Below are positions 1-11,236 of a stretch of DNA of 64,000 nt, piece after piece. Numbering within the stretch: the first letter of the stretch is position 1; each line of letters begins with the position of its first letter. This DNA is from Rhynchopus sp. YZ270_cl-10 (lineage: Eukaryota; Euglenozoa; Diplonemea; Diplonemida; Diplonemidae). Both the position numbers and the translations under genes were made by a program. The stretch covers positions 620,001-684,000 of the forward strand of contig OZ037908.1 in assembly GCA_964035575.1 (NCBI GenBank), given 5' to 3'. Under the pieces are notes generated by a model. The model was not told where the DNA came from. It saw only the letters and a list, made by a program, of their open reading frames with translations, and ran no database searches.

Positions 1-1856
1 CCGATAACCCACAGAGATCTGGTGCCTGCATCCCTAAAGAGGTGTTCACACTTCAATTACTATATTTTTTTTTGAAAGATGTGCTTACACAACGAAACAC
101 ATTCATCTTTTCAAAGGTGACTAAGCACGATGAGGCTTAGGATCATCTTATCAACTTTTCAAAAACGTGGCTGTTTTCTTTAGAGTGTTGCAATTCATTA
201 GCCTTCAGGCGACTTTGTTGTACAGAACCCGTCCTCGGACAGGGTGATTGTCGATACTGTAAAAAAAGCAATACACCTTTTCCTCAAGGTGGCTAAGCAT
301 GAGACGCTTAGCGTTCGTTCTGAACCTTTTTTTTCTTCTTTTTCCAGCCCATGTGTTTGATTCCCGTCCCCTTCCCCCTCTGCCCCTTGTGTTACGTAGT
401 ATATCTGGTTCTTCTCTGGCTCAAAACATTTAGTTTCCCCACACCAAGTTCTCTCCCCCACCCCCTGCCCCTCCCCCAAAAAAGAAGTCACCCACCCCAA
501 GGGGGGCTCCTTTTTATATTAGACGAGATAAAAAAAAATGGAATTCTTTTGTTGATATGGGGCATGGGGCGTCCTGTTGGTACCGCACTAACATTCACTT
601 TTTACATGCTGGTGTTTTAATCTTTGCTAAAGAGATGTGCGCCGCACCTTAATAGAATTTGATCTTCCAATCTTCTCTGCAAACTTTGTTGTGACGAACC
701 GCGCCTGCAGAGCCACCCCCCTCACCAAAACAGGTCGAGGTGTTGTGCGTTTCACAACCTCCCCTCCTCCCATGGGTTTTATCATGTTGAGTGTTACGTT
801 TCTATTTTCCACATATTAGGACCAATTTTATCTTTCAAACACATTTTCATCCGTCTTTGAGTACATACCGTCACCTTGCGCAGTGGTCGCGCTAATTATG
901 GGAAAAAATGGGGAAAAAATGGATTTCGGGTACGGAAAAACGTTCCTTGAAAAGGTTAGCTGGGGAGGCCCGGAAACCCCGTTTTGCGGCATTTCCGGGC
1001 CAATCCCGGCTTGTGGTGGGGTATATACGGAAAAATGGACAAAATTTTAGTGACTTAAATTTTCGCAAAATATGAACCCATACTCGTAAACAAGGGTCAT
1101 TTTCAGGAAAATTCGGAAAATTCCGAGATTTGGAAGCAATTTTTCTCCTGAAAATCAGTGGGTTTTCAGCCCCAAAACATACCGCGATTGGAATTTCCGG
1201 AATCCGTCCGCGCTGTGGTGGGGTCACTTTGCCGAAATGGCCAATTTTTTGGTTTTGGTCAAAATCCATGTGGGTAAAGAGGGCCAATGTAAATCCCACA
1301 ACCAGATTTTCTCTCCCTGATCCTGACGTCTTGCAACATGAAAATGCGCGAAAACACCGGCATTTGCATTTCCGGAATTCGTCCGTTCTGTGGTGGGGTC
1401 AATTTGCCGAAATGGACAAGTTTTTGGTTTTGGTCAAAACCCGTCAGTGTAAGGTAAAGGGGGCAAGTGTTTGCCTGTAGAAACTGGAAGGGAACAGGCA
1501 GCGCCGCAGGCGCACGGTAACCAACTTTTTTTTTTTTTTCCTTTTCTTTTTTCTCCTCTTTCTTTTGACTTTCCGAGCCAATTGCGTTCCACGGCGGGGT
1601 CACATGTATATGCAAGTCCACTATGTGGTGGTCTTACTCAACAATATTAGAACTTCTGGTTTCTTAATGAAATCCCCGTACTGCAAAAAAAAAAAAACGT
1701 TCCTACCAAAACCCCCAAAAATCCCGGGATGAGGGATGGACTTTAGCGCGAGCCCTGACCTTGCGTAAAAACGATTTTTTTTTTTTTAAATCGAACGACA
1801 AAAACAGCCCATCCTCACTATTACAACCAACTTTTCATAAGAGATTTGATACAATC
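1..1856. other. Spacer with dispersed repeats, no gene seen
   Basis: No convincing coding region. It contains long T or A runs and two similar short inverted motifs (CTAAGC...GCTTAG type, near 120-150 and 290-310); a related motif occurs near 58520. From about 890 it carries tandem, diverged pieces of a dispersed repeat described separately. Short open frames here have no coding-like composition. Confidence 0.6.
1130..1525 (+). repeat. Dispersed repeat family F, ending in a hairpin motif
   Basis: This contains the core GTGGTGGGGTCA twice, followed by a segment that ends in the hairpin GCGCCGCAGGCGC and the motif ACGGTA near 1500-1520. Related stretches occur at 17280-17482, 23450-23510, 27763-28165, 28540-28620 and, inverted, 10906-10965. 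The family is not recognised. It may be a non-autonomous transposon, because it is interspersed and the flanks differ. Confidence 0.5.
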
Positions 1857-2579
1857 ATGACAGACGCAACTGTCTGCACGGTACCGCCACTACCGGATGG
1901 ATGTGACATCCCCATATGGCGTCTACGTGGTGGCAGTGCTGGGCTGCTCTTCAGCGACGACCGCTACGATGAACAGCTTGAGGACCTAGAGGGCATTGTA
2001 CGGGCAGAAGCGGAGGCACGGCGTATCGACAGCACCACCATCACAACACAGCTCTGTGCACGCGAGGTATGCGCGCTGCGGCAGGCGGAGGTCGCATCGC
2101 GACGAGCAGTGACCTACGAGCTCGCTCTGCAGCGACATCACATCAGCGCGTTAATGGAGACGTCTCAGCATACGGCAGGGGTTGTTTCGGTTTTGCAGGC
2201 AGAGATTGCACAGAGGGCGTCGATCAGCAGCCACGAAGACCGTACCCGATATGCAACAGAGCAGGCACATCAGCGCGTGATAGACCACGCTGTTGCAGTC
2301 GCCCTCTCAGCTGCGGCAGACTCAGCGCGTCTCGTTGGCAGCTCCGATGCAGGTCTCCACAGTAGTGGTGCGGGGAACAGTGCTGCAGCTGCAAGCGCAG
2401 CCGCGGCAGCACTGCGGAAGCGTGCCTGGGGAAAGGCGCTCCTCCGTTGGGCTGCAGCAGAGGAGACAGAAAGGGCACGCATCGGTACGGCAGAGAGGGC
2501 AAAGCGGGAGGGCTTGTATGAAAGGAGGGGGGTGAGGTGTGGAGGGGGAGGGGGTAGAGGGGAGGTGAATCCCCTTTAA
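1857..2579 (+). CDS. Hypothetical Ala/Glu-rich helical protein
   Basis: An open frame of 240 residues starts at an ATG shortly after an A/T-rich leader. An in-frame extension upstream would be Phe/Lys-rich and encoded by a T run, so the ATG at 1857 is preferred. After an N-terminal Pro-containing stretch, residues ~35-220 are rich in Ala, Glu, Arg and Gln, consistent with a long helix or coiled coil; an Ala-rich block lies at ~170-185. The last ~15 residues are Gly/Arg-rich and come from a G-rich run starting with GTGAGG near 2530. That may be a splice donor, in which case the true C-terminus lies further on and this tail is intronic. No family is recognised. It is followed by two genes on the same strand. 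Coding-like composition makes a real gene likely; its function is unknown. Confidence 0.55.
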   Translation: MTDATVCTVPPLPDGCDIPIWRLRGGSAGLLFSDDRYDEQLEDLEGIVRAEAEARRIDSTTITTQLCAREVCALRQAEVASRRAVTYELALQRHHISALMETSQHTAGVVSVLQAEIAQRASISSHEDRTRYATEQAHQRVIDHAVAVALSAAADSARLVGSSDAGLHSSGAGNSAAAASAAAAALRKRAWGKALLRWAAAEETERARIGTAERAKREGLYERRGVRCGGGGGRGEVNPL

Positions 2580-2878
2580 TTCTCCTTCCGGAGAAAAAAA
2601 AAGTGGGTTTGTCGCCAATTTTTTGGGGGCAGTAATGGGGTTAATTATGCCAGGGAGGAGATGGAGTGTGTCTTGTATTTCCTCCCGTTGGCAGGGGGTC
2701 ATGGAGACAGAATTGATGCTAACCTAAAACAACAAACGAAATGTAGTTTTCCGGGTTTTTCACGCTCTGCCATGCCCCTTTAGAGTTCTCCAGCATCGCC
2801 ACAGCCCTTTTTGTCTTTGTTTTTTTGTACGGTCGGAGATTTTTCCTTCATCTACAGAAGCCTCACGAAGCAAACAAA

Positions 2879-4048
2879 ATGATGGATGCGACCTTTGTGC
2901 TGGAAGAGTCAGGCGTGTCTGCGACAGTGGAGGTGCCGTGCGATGTGGATGTTGTAGCGGCAAAGGAGGTTGCGTGCAGGGCGCTTGCTGTCTCGCCTGC
3001 GTCTGTCGAGATGCGCATCGGCACGCAGGTGCTAGAGGGGACGTGCCGTCTGCAGGACACTGCGTTTGCATCAGGTGTGCAGGTTGTGCTTGCCTTTCGC
3101 TGTGCTGATATTCGGTGCCCTGATGAGCTGGAGGAGGGAGATGAAGATATGTTACTGGATGGTTTGTCGCTGTCGCACTGTGGAAAGCTCTGCATCTATT
3201 TACACTCCAGTCCGTTCTCCTCTGACGACACAAATATTGGCGGCTTCGACACAGAAACTTTCAAACCTTTGTTCTCGTCTATAGTGGACACCCCTGCAGC
3301 ACCGCCTGCCATCTCACGGTGCAAGACACGCTACTACGCGCCGCATGGGAACCACTTTCGTGAGGTTGCGCTTCCGGGCGGGGAGGTGCTCCGCAAAGTC
3401 GAAGGTACCTCAAAGTCGGTGTTCGCGTGTGGCAGTGTTGTTGTCTCCCAGGGCGAAGACGGCGTCTCTGTGTACGACGAAGACCTGATGTTGCTCCGCT
3501 CTTTCTCACACCAGGGGTGCGGGAGGGTGGCGGTGTCGCACTGTGGTGGGTGGGTGATCACTTCTTCATTGAAGGCGCATGAGACACGTGTGTGGGATGT
3601 CAGCACAGGTGCCTATGTAGCGTGCGCAACGGTAGCGGGGTGTGTGGCTGTTTCGCAGGCTGCCTCCGCTTTTGCTGTGGCGGACTCAAAGAGAAGAGTG
3701 CACCGCTACCTCTGTGCGGGTCTTGGCAGCAGTGTGTATGTGGATGAGGAACAGACCATCGCGGGCATGCAGTTCACGCCTTGTGGGAAGTACCTTGTCG
3801 TTAATATTTGCTCTCGTTACCCTCGGTTCACAGATGATACTGGCAGGACATATTTTAGACATATCCCCAATAAACTGCACCAGTACGACGTGACAAGCAT
3901 GTCCTGTGTGCGTGTGATCCCAGACAACGATGAGCGGTTTGCGATCTCGCCGTGTTCGCGTGTGGTTGTGTCGCATTCCTCCAGAAATAGTATTATGACA
4001 AGACATTTGTATCCCCACAACAGTGAGGTTGGTTCTGTAACCGGTTGA
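2879..4048 (+). CDS. WD40-type beta-propeller protein with ubiquitin-like N-terminus
   Basis: 389 residues. Two adjacent ATGs open the frame after a short pyrimidine-rich leader; the first is used. Residues ~4-72 resemble a ubiquitin-like fold in their pattern: beta-like stretches, a Val-Ala-Ala-Lys helix start, an L.D turn, a G..V.L.. strand. From ~95 on there are repeated WD40-like blade cores of the type 'S.CG..++..S', including a clear RVWDVSTG blade end around residue 260 and further blades near 305 and 365. Only four or five blades are visible, so the propeller is either incomplete or diverged. Proteins of this kind act as scaffolds; no partner can be named. It ends 153 bp before the next gene on the same strand. 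No intron is needed to read the frame. Family assignment by motif only. Confidence 0.7.
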   Translation: MMDATFVLEESGVSATVEVPCDVDVVAAKEVACRALAVSPASVEMRIGTQVLEGTCRLQDTAFASGVQVVLAFRCADIRCPDELEEGDEDMLLDGLSLSHCGKLCIYLHSSPFSSDDTNIGGFDTETFKPLFSSIVDTPAAPPAISRCKTRYYAPHGNHFREVALPGGEVLRKVEGTSKSVFACGSVVVSQGEDGVSVYDEDLMLLRSFSHQGCGRVAVSHCGGWVITSSLKAHETRVWDVSTGAYVACATVAGCVAVSQAASAFAVADSKRRVHRYLCAGLGSSVYVDEEQTIAGMQFTPCGKYLVVNICSRYPRFTDDTGRTYFRHIPNKLHQYDVTSMSCVRVIPDNDERFAISPCSRVVVSHSSRNSIMTRHLYPHNSEVGSVTG

Positions 4049-4201
4049 GCAAACCTGCAAGTTGTTTTGTTGCATTTTGTGGTTTAACTTCCCGGCTGCT
4101 GACAACGACCCATGTGGTGTGGATCCCGCTGACTCTTTTAACGTTCTTCCCCCCTCCTCTTTCCACCCCTCACCCTTCATCTAAAGGAATGCAAACAAAC
4201 C

Positions 4202-6132
4202 ATGTCCACTTCAGAAAGCGATGTCACGCTGCACAACCGTCTGACCAGATGGTACGCCGCCTCGCGCCGTCCTGACCTGCTGGACCTGCTTGGCAAGCTC
4301 GATGCCATGGTCGCACGCTGGGCCGACGACGAGGCAGGCCTCACCGAGCGCATGACACGCCTATTTGGCGACGAACCACCTCCCGCCACACAATCCGTCC
4401 ACGAACGCGCAACAGTTGTCCTCACCCGCTGCGACCCTCCTGCCCTCAGCATCCTTGACACCGATCTCGAAGCACACACCGGACGCGAAGAAGAATGGCT
4501 TCTCCGCCTGCAGCTCAGACACATGGGGAGCGACGCCTTTCACATCCAAGGTGCTGATGGCATTCCTACCTCCCCGAGCCGGTCTGCACCGGGCAGGGTA
4601 CAATACCTCGAAGGCTGCAGATGGAAGGCAGGGGACCCTGTTTGCGGGAGATTCCCTCCGGTGACTGGGAGGGAGCGACGTGGTGTGGTCGTATCCTTAA
4701 ACACCGCGAACAGCGTGAATGTCCGTTGGGCGGACGGAACGAACACCCATGGGGTAGACCCGCTGCTCCTGCAAGACTACAATGAAGGAGACCAGCAACT
4801 CCCCTCCGCCTATGAGGAGATTGAGGTGCGTGCTGCGAACCTTCACCGTCGCGAACAGCAGCTCATCAAAAGCGAGGACCGGCTATTATCCAGAGAAGAC
4901 GAGCTCTTAGCGTGGGCACGCCACTTTGGGGTCTCCGATTCAGGCCCACCTGAGGCTGTGCTGGGACCAACCGGAATGCTACCGGGCGGTGGCGAAGGGG
5001 AGGGGCTGGCCCCTTTAGAAGCGAGACAAGCAATGCACGCAAACCGAACGAGGCTGCAGAGGTTCTACAAGAAGTACTGCCCCGGGCAGCTGCCACTGGT
5101 GGACGAGATGCTTGAAGGTGCGTCCGGACATGAGGAGGAGCTCTTCAGTGCCTTAGTGCGAAGGCACGGTCCTGAGCCACCTGCGCCAGGTGCAGGCCCA
5201 CCCCCTCCCCTCCAGCACGACCTCTACCGTAGACGCCTGCAGCGTTTCTATACGTACTACAACCCCTCGCAGCTGCTTGTGGTCGACCAGATGCTGGCTG
5301 CAGCTTCTGGGAATGAGGAGCGTATGTTTGCAGCGTTAGTCAACGTGCATGGACCAGAGCCGCCTTCGGAGGATGTATGTAAAATAGGGGGGATTTTTGT
5401 CTTGAAATGCAGTAACTCTTGGTAATCTGCTCATAGCAGGTCTCTTTTTAAGGTAAATCAATCAAAAAGCATTTCCGGGGAAAAAAATACACTGTTTTTC
5501 AGGAACCCCGCACCAAACGAGACAGTGAGGACGACCTGGGGAAACGACTGAAGCGTTTTTACAACTATTATTGTCCTTCACATCGGCTGGATTTGGACAG
5601 GGTGGCGCAGGTTTATCAGGGGCGTGGTGATGCGTTGATGCACGCTTTGGCGAGCAAGTACGGACCGGAGCTGGAGTACGACGAGAGCTTTCGCGCAACT
5701 GGACGGCCTGTACGTGGAGTGCCTGAGGGGGGTAGGGCGGTGCGGTTGCTGGCAGCGGAGCATACACGGTTGAAACATGGTTTTCAGATGCAGATTCTGC
5801 GATCTATTAGGAGCGGTGCCGAGTATGAGGTGCGCTTTGCGTACTACCACCGATGGAGTGAACGGACGCGCATGCAGCGCATCGATGCTCAGTTGCGGCA
5901 GGTGGCAGGCGACACACGGCACGCCCTGCTCCAAGAGAAGTTCACACAGCAGCAGCTTGAGTCGCAGGTAGCAATGCTCCGCAGTGAGCTTGAGTTTAAA
6001 GAGCATGAGGCTGAGGCACGGCACGCAGCACGTAAGCAGCGCAGGGAACGTCGTGCATACGAGAAAGTGCTTGCAGAGGGTGCAGCCGAGCTTGACCGGA
6101 GAACTGAACAACCCCGTGGGGTGTTTCCGTGA
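4202..6132 (+). CDS. Tudor-like, FY..Y/GPEPP-repeat and coiled-coil protein (2 exons)
   Basis: Model: exon 1 4202-5374, intron 5375-5502 (GTATGT...TTTTTCAG, phase 0), exon 2 5503-6132; 600 residues. Residues ~140-205 look like a Tudor/SH3-type barrel (W..GDPV, RRGVVVSL, VRWADGT). Four copies of a ~45-residue helical repeat of the form RL.RFY..Y.P..L..VD.ML..A.G.EE.MF.AL...HGPEPP are seen: a diverged one at ~10-60, then ~280, ~343 and ~408. The last copy begins just after the intron, and its register supports the splice model. Residues ~510-594 form a basic coiled coil. From general knowledge, this FY..Y/GPEP repeat recurs in cytoskeletal or flagellar proteins of flagellates; no specific function is known to me. 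Adaptor or structural role inferred. The array of receptor genes starts 434 bp downstream. Confidence 0.75.
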
Positions 6133-6169
6133 GAGGAAAAAACAAAATAGTGATGCACGATGTGTTCGT

Positions 6170-6565
6170 TGGAAAAAGAGTGTACCAGATTTTCCTACTT
6201 TCTGTCTCATCTCTGGCACTGCATGTGAGGTGGTTTGTCGTAGGTAGGACAAAAGGGTGATCCTGTATTTCGAAAAAAAAATATGGACCAGAAAAATAGG
6301 TCCATTGAACCAAAATTGCAAAAAGTTCATAATTATTCTGGTCCAGATATTTTTGATACACAGTATTTGAGCACACCTCTTCTGGATTGTCGATGTAACA
6401 AAAAACAAAAAGCCTTCCTCATCCCGCCATCCCCTTAGACAAGACTAGCAACTGTTTAGTGTGATACTTTCTTTATGAAAAAAAGGCCATTTTTCTGTCT
6501 TCACGTCCACTCCTCCACACCAACCCCCACCCATCCCACCACCCGAAGAGGATCTTTCAGCGAAG
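6170..6565 (+). promoter_or_regulatory. Conserved upstream region of receptor copy 1
   Basis: The same block precedes every receptor copy. It starts with a CTCATCTCTGGCAC motif, then holds an inverted pair (ATGGACCAGAA ... TTCTGGTCCA, 6283-6352). Next come a TATTTGAGCAC...CTCTTCT box at about 6364-6384 and an A-tract. A pyrimidine-rich leader follows, ending GGATCTTTCAGCGAAG directly before the ATG. Conservation in all copies suggests promoter and leader function, but the array arose by duplication, so conservation alone is weak evidence. CTTTCAG just before the ATG could also be a splice acceptor of a leader intron. Confidence 0.4.
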
Positions 6566-9488
6566 ATGAAAGTGTCGTTGCGGAACCTGAACATCCTGCT
6601 TGCGCTAGCCTGCATTGTGATCACAGCCGTGGTGTGCATGGTGATGAGCATCACGAGTGCCGACGATGCACTGGCCGACACAAACACGCTCGTTGAGAGC
6701 ACTGCTGACCAATGCTTTGGCACCGGGGACGCGTCCTTGCGGGAAGCACTGGAGGACTACCTGACGTCTGTGCAGGAGGGAGCCTCGCAGATCATTGTCA
6801 ACTTCCTTTCCGTGCACCGTGTCCGGACGCAGAAGCTGGCTGCTGAGATGGGTTCGTTCCCACCGGAGGTGACTGAGTCGTGGGCGTTCATGGATGAGAA
6901 GAGTTCCTCATTGATAAACGAGCTCCGTATGTTCAATGGTATGGGGGCAACAGGGATTACCGTGAGCGGGCGCAAGGGGCAGGCAATTTCGGTGTTTGAA
7001 GACTATCGCACAATCGCGAACCCAGTTGATGGGTACCACCACTACATGGTGGATAGGAACAACGGCAGCGACTACGATGCTGAGGCAGGTGCACCGACAG
7101 CGATACGCACTGTCATCGGTAGTGCGGACCCGTACACAGGTCAGTATATTGCTCCAGAGAACTCGACGTACCGATCTACGGATGGGCTGCAGACAGGGTG
7201 CACGCATGAAGGCAGGGCATTCGAAACGAACGGTGCACAGCCTGCTCCTCGCTGCCACACATGGGGGTTCGACCAGAAAGAGCTGTTGTCGTTATCTGAC
7301 TTCTTGCAGGTGCATGGTGAGGCTGGTGTGCGGTGGAGTCCTCTTTTCACTATACCGCCGTACATCGCTGTCATGATGATGGGCACATGGTCACACGAGA
7401 CTGCAAACGGTGTGCGTCTTGGTGCTGTCTTGAACGGTTTTGATGTGCGTTCCATTTCACGTGAGCTGGGGCGTCTGAAGCTCGGGAAGGGAGGGACCAC
7501 GTCAAAGGGAAGGCTGTACACGTCTGTGAATAGTGACTGGATGTACGATGTGTCGGGTATCCCAGACTTCAACCAGAAGTACATTCTGACTGCAGTTTCG
7601 CACGGAGAGTATGTGTTTCTTGTTTGTTTTTGCTTTATTCTGCAGCGCCCAAGCAAGAAGAGACATCTCTTGGAATGTTAGGACTTTCACCTTGTTTAGT
7701 TCACATCAGAAACATGGTTCTCATCCGTCAAAGTGATTACAATGCTGGTTGACCAAAAATGGTCCCTCAGGTAAAAATACGTGACAATGGTGTGGTGAGG
7801 ATCATGAAAGCAGCCCTGATTTAGTTAACACGAACCCCCCAGGTAAACTGAAACACCACATCACAGCGGGCACGTTTATGACCCAGCGACTATGGTCGCC
7901 TCACCCCTCCCCGATGTGAACGCAACGGACGAGATCATCAGCTCCACCGCCCGACACATTCACGCTGTCGACGGGCGCTACGAGGCGATGGCAAACAAGA
8001 CCATTTATGAATACCCGATCTCCGTCAACGGGACTGAGGAGCAGTTCTTCTTGAGGTATGTGTGAGGTGGCATGTTTTGTTTCTCTTCCAGTTTGTGTCT
8101 TTTGCTGTGTAGCTTTTGTCCCAATGAATGACACCACACCACGACACAGAGTGCAACGTGTGAACGACGGCTACGGTGTGGACTGGTGGCTGGTGGTCAC
8201 CCTCGACCGAGAGTACATGCTTGGCGACATTGACCGAAGCACACTTGCTGCACAGGAGCGCATCCGTGACGAGGTTGACAGCGTGGATGAGAAGCTTGTG
8301 CGTTCTCGCATCATCCTTGTTGTGACTGTTGTGGTGGCAAGTGTGCTGCTGATGCTGCTGGCACTGATGCTGGTCCTCCGCATTGTCGCACCTTTGGTAC
8401 AGCTGCAGGAGGAGATGGCGCGTGTGGCTGTGATGAACCTGTCGCAGGTGGACGAGACACGTGCCATCAGCAACATCGAGGAGGTGGGACACATGCAGAC
8501 GTCGTTCCTGCAGATGCTTCGCAACCTGAAGGAGTACCGCAACTACATGCCTGCCTCTGTGCTGGTTGAGGATGTGTCGCGGACTGAGACGGAGACGGAG
8601 GATGAGAGCGACTTGGACAAGACGCGAACCTCACACCACAGCCCCAGCAATAGCTCCGTACCTGCGTCACCCACTGCACAGCATCAGTTCCTCACCATGC
8701 AGAAGCTTGACCAAAAGAAGGTGGCCCTTTCTGTGGTGAACGTGCGTGGCTTCTTTGAAGCCTCACGTGAGTTGCCGAGTGGCGAGATGCAGGCACGCCA
8801 CACGGAGTACCTGGGCACGGTGCTGTCCATCACGCACGCATGCAACGGTGTGAACGACGGCTTCTCAGGCGACCGTGTCTTGACGCACTGGAACGGTGCA
8901 CGCCACTGCAGCTCGGCGAAGCTGCAGGCAGCGAAGTTCTCGCACAGGGTGCGCACTCACAAGACGCTGTTGGCACAGAAGTGGACACTCTCGATGGCCT
9001 TCGTCTGTGCAGAGGTGCGGTGCGGGAACATGGGCTGCGAGGGTATGAAGAAGTACACCTTCCTTGGCGGGTGTGTGCCGTGGCTGCACGCACTCGAGAG
9101 ACTGAACAAAACGTACGGCACAAGGATCCTGCACGACAACGTCACACACTCACCTGTTGCGAATGCCTTCTACTCGAAGACTGTCGCCTGTGTGTCGTAT
9201 CCAAAGTTCCGTGCGAAACTAGTCCTGAGCGAGCTGCGTGAGGAGATGGAGACCCAGAACGAGGAGTGGATGTACCAGCTGGACAAATGCGCCGCAGCAA
9301 ACCCCTATGAGTGCTACAACGCTGCCATGGTGCATGTCTTCGCAGCACAGTGGGACGACGCTGCTGCTGTGGCGGAGAAGCTTGGCGACACTGACAGAGC
9401 GGAGTTCGAGAAACACTGCACTGCAGCAAGGGCGGTGTGCGAGACGGAGTATAAGCTTGAGCCTGTCTTGTCGGTTGCAGATACATGA
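6566..9488 (+). CDS. Receptor pseudo-cyclase, array copy 1 (3 exons)
   Basis: Exons 6566-7608, 7867-8055 and 8150-9488; introns 258 and 94 bp, both GTATGT...CACAG and phase 2; 856 residues. Residues ~8-30 are a membrane helix and ~31-464 an extracellular sensor of probable double-Cache type. Residues ~465-487 form a second helix, then a HAMP-like region to ~540 and an acidic Ser/Thr linker. Residues ~600-740 align with class III adenylyl/guanylyl cyclases (VNVRGF, FSGDRVLTHW, KYTFLGG, LERLNKTYGTRIL), followed by a helical C-terminus. The first metal Asp is Asn, the second Asp is kept (GDRV), and the usual Asn and Arg of the V-N-x-x-x-x-R helix are replaced (VPWLHAL). It is therefore predicted to bind ligand and signal, or to pair with another cyclase, rather than make cAMP. 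The start is common to all copies. Confidence 0.82.
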
Positions 9489-9678
9489 AGGGTTTTGGTT
9501 GTTTTTTGGGTTCTGGAACAGCAACGTCTGGTCTGGTAAGGTACCAGGCGGCACTGCCTTATTTATGTTGAGAGCCTCTCCCTTCTTCTCTTCCTGGGTT
9601 GGTAATTTTCCCCAAACGATTTACACATTCCTCAAAAACACTCTCGCCATGGAAGCGGCGCAAGCACTCAGCTCAAAA
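9489..9678 (+). other. 3' flank of receptor copy 1
   Basis: This flank is shared with the other copies (GGAACAGCAACGTCTGG block, then CTTATTTATGTTGAGAG and a CT-rich run). It probably holds the 3' untranslated region and transcript end. Beyond ~9679 the sequence is a segment duplicated at 30264. Confidence 0.5.
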
Positions 9679-10265
9679 GCTTTTTAGACTTTTAATTGTT
9701 GTTTTGTGTTAAACAGAGAGATGGGAGGGTGGAGGGTTTTTTTTGTTCGCGCAGCGTCCCTCAGGGTCCTTAGGGTCATGGAGGATATGTTCAATGATAA
9801 TCACGAGATTTATTATTTTTACAAAGGTGGAGCGTTGAAGAATTACACACACGTTCCATATTTTCATGTTTCAATGTCCTGAGACTTTCAGTGTTGCGAA
9901 GTACATTTCAACATTTAAAGTGCCATTTCTATTGTGCCAGAGTTGTGCTCTGGTGTGGAGAAGAGTTCAGCATTTTGCACGTCCCCCACCTTTCCTGTTT
10001 CGCGATCTTTACCCACCGCGTTTTCAAAGGTTTTTATTAACATGTTTACACATGCAATGTAGGAGGGCGGTTTCAATGTTCATGTTTCGTGGTTGCTCCT
10101 TATGATGCTTACAGTTTGTCAAACTAGTAAGTATACGATCGGGTGTCCTGGGGGTACTAAACTAACATCCACTGCCCTTTCACCCTATTACACCCTGATC
10201 ACCTGAAAGTGGCAAAAAGCAAGAAAAATCATGTTTTGCGGGGTGAAAAATTTCACTGCATCGGC
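9679..10265. repeat. Duplicated spacer segment, copy 1
   Basis: This is nearly identical to 30264-31134, apart from a 280-bp insertion in the latter. In both places it lies directly next to a (TGTAC)n satellite, so segment and satellite moved as a unit. A 79-codon open frame is the same in both copies, but the whole segment is equally conserved, so it gives no evidence of coding. The TA at 10125-10126 is the empty site of the other copy's insertion. Confidence 0.8.
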
Positions 10266-10905
10266 TGTACTGTACTGTACTGTACTGTACTGTACTGTAC
10301 TGTACTGTACTGTACTGTACTGTACTGTACTGTACTGTACTGTACTGTACTGTACTGTACTGTACTGTACTGTACTGTACTGTACTGTACTGTACTGTAC
10401 TGTACTGTACTGTACTGTACTGTACTGTACTGTACTGTACTGTACTGTACTGTACTGTACTGTACTGTACTGTACTGTACTGTACTGTACTGTACTGTAC
10501 TGTACTGTACTGTACTGTACTGTACTGTACTGTACTGTACTGTACTGTACTGTACTGTACTGTACTGTACTGTACTGTACTGTACTGTACTGTACTGTAC
10601 TGTACTGTACTGTACTGTACTGTACTGTACTGTACTGTACTGTACTGTACTGTACTGTACTGTACTGTACTGTACTGTACTGTACTGTACTGTACTGTAC
10701 TGTACTGTACTGTACTGTACTGTACTGTACTGTACTGTACTGTACTGTACTGTACTGTACTGTACTGTACTGTACTGTACTGTACTGTACTGTACTGTAC
10801 TGTACTGTACTGTACTGTACTGTACTGTACTGTACTGTACTGTACTGTACTGTACTGTACTGTACTGTACTGTACTGTACTGTACTGTACTGTACTGTAC
10901 TGTAC
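10266..10905. repeat. (TGTAC)128 satellite
   Basis: 128 perfect copies of a 5-bp unit, 640 bp. The unit holds the self-complementary tetramer GTAC, so either strand can fold into hairpins of GTAC pairs with T-T mismatches. Long open frames through it on both strands are artefacts. Confidence 0.97.
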
Positions 10906-10965
10906 TGGCTGGCCCCCTTTACCTTACACTCATTTTGACCAAAACCAAGAACTTGGCCATTCGTT
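10906..10965 (-). repeat. Fragment of dispersed repeat F
   Basis: The reverse complement contains TTGGTTTTGGTCAAAATGAG and GTGTAAGGTAAAGGGGGC, as in the copies near 27900-28120. It abuts the satellite, so the satellite may have grown from the end of this element. Confidence 0.5.
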
Positions 10966-11097
10966 GGAAAAAGGGTGTACCAGATTTTTCTACTTTCTGT
11001 CTCATCTCTGGCACGGCATGTGAGGTGGTGTTGTCTGTAGCTAGCCTCGACAAAAAGGTGATCCTGTATTTCGAAAAAAATCATGGACCTGAAAAAT

Positions 11098-11231
11098 TGG
11101 GTGATCTATGAACGGGGAGAGATTTTTTTACTAGCTCTCAGTAAGCTCACAGACTCTCACAAGGTCTCACAGGCTCTCACAGGCTCTCACAGCCTGTTAC
11201 GTGTCCCACGGAGACGATCATAGATCACCCA
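11098..11231. mobile_element. 134-bp inverted-repeat element with 5-bp target duplication
   Basis: Termini TGGGTGATCTATGA and TCATAGATCACCCA form a 14-bp perfect inverted repeat. AAAAT flanks both sides (11093-11097, 11232-11236) and occurs once at the corresponding place before copy 1 (near 6292), which acts as an empty site. The interior has GGCTCTCACA-type direct repeats. It has no coding capacity. The superfamily is undetermined; it shares the 5-bp duplication and TGG start with the elements at 15003 and 16893. Confidence 0.75.
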
Positions 11232-11236
11232 AAAAT

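Noticed and set aside
8058-8149. Start of receptor exon 3 frame at 8058 as an independent protein
   Set aside because: The stretch 8056-8149 has GTATGT and CGACACAG borders and joins two frames in perfect phase; it is intron 2. The same holds in every copy.
9866-10105. 79-codon frame identical at 30452-30691
   Set aside because: The whole duplicated segment is equally conserved and the composition is not coding-like; identity reflects recent duplication.
10188-11111. Long open frames on both strands through (TGTAC)n, and likewise at 28439-29096, 31099-31605, 38728-39495 and 62745-63927
   Set aside because: The satellite units contain no stop in any frame, so these frames are a by-product of the repeat and not genes.
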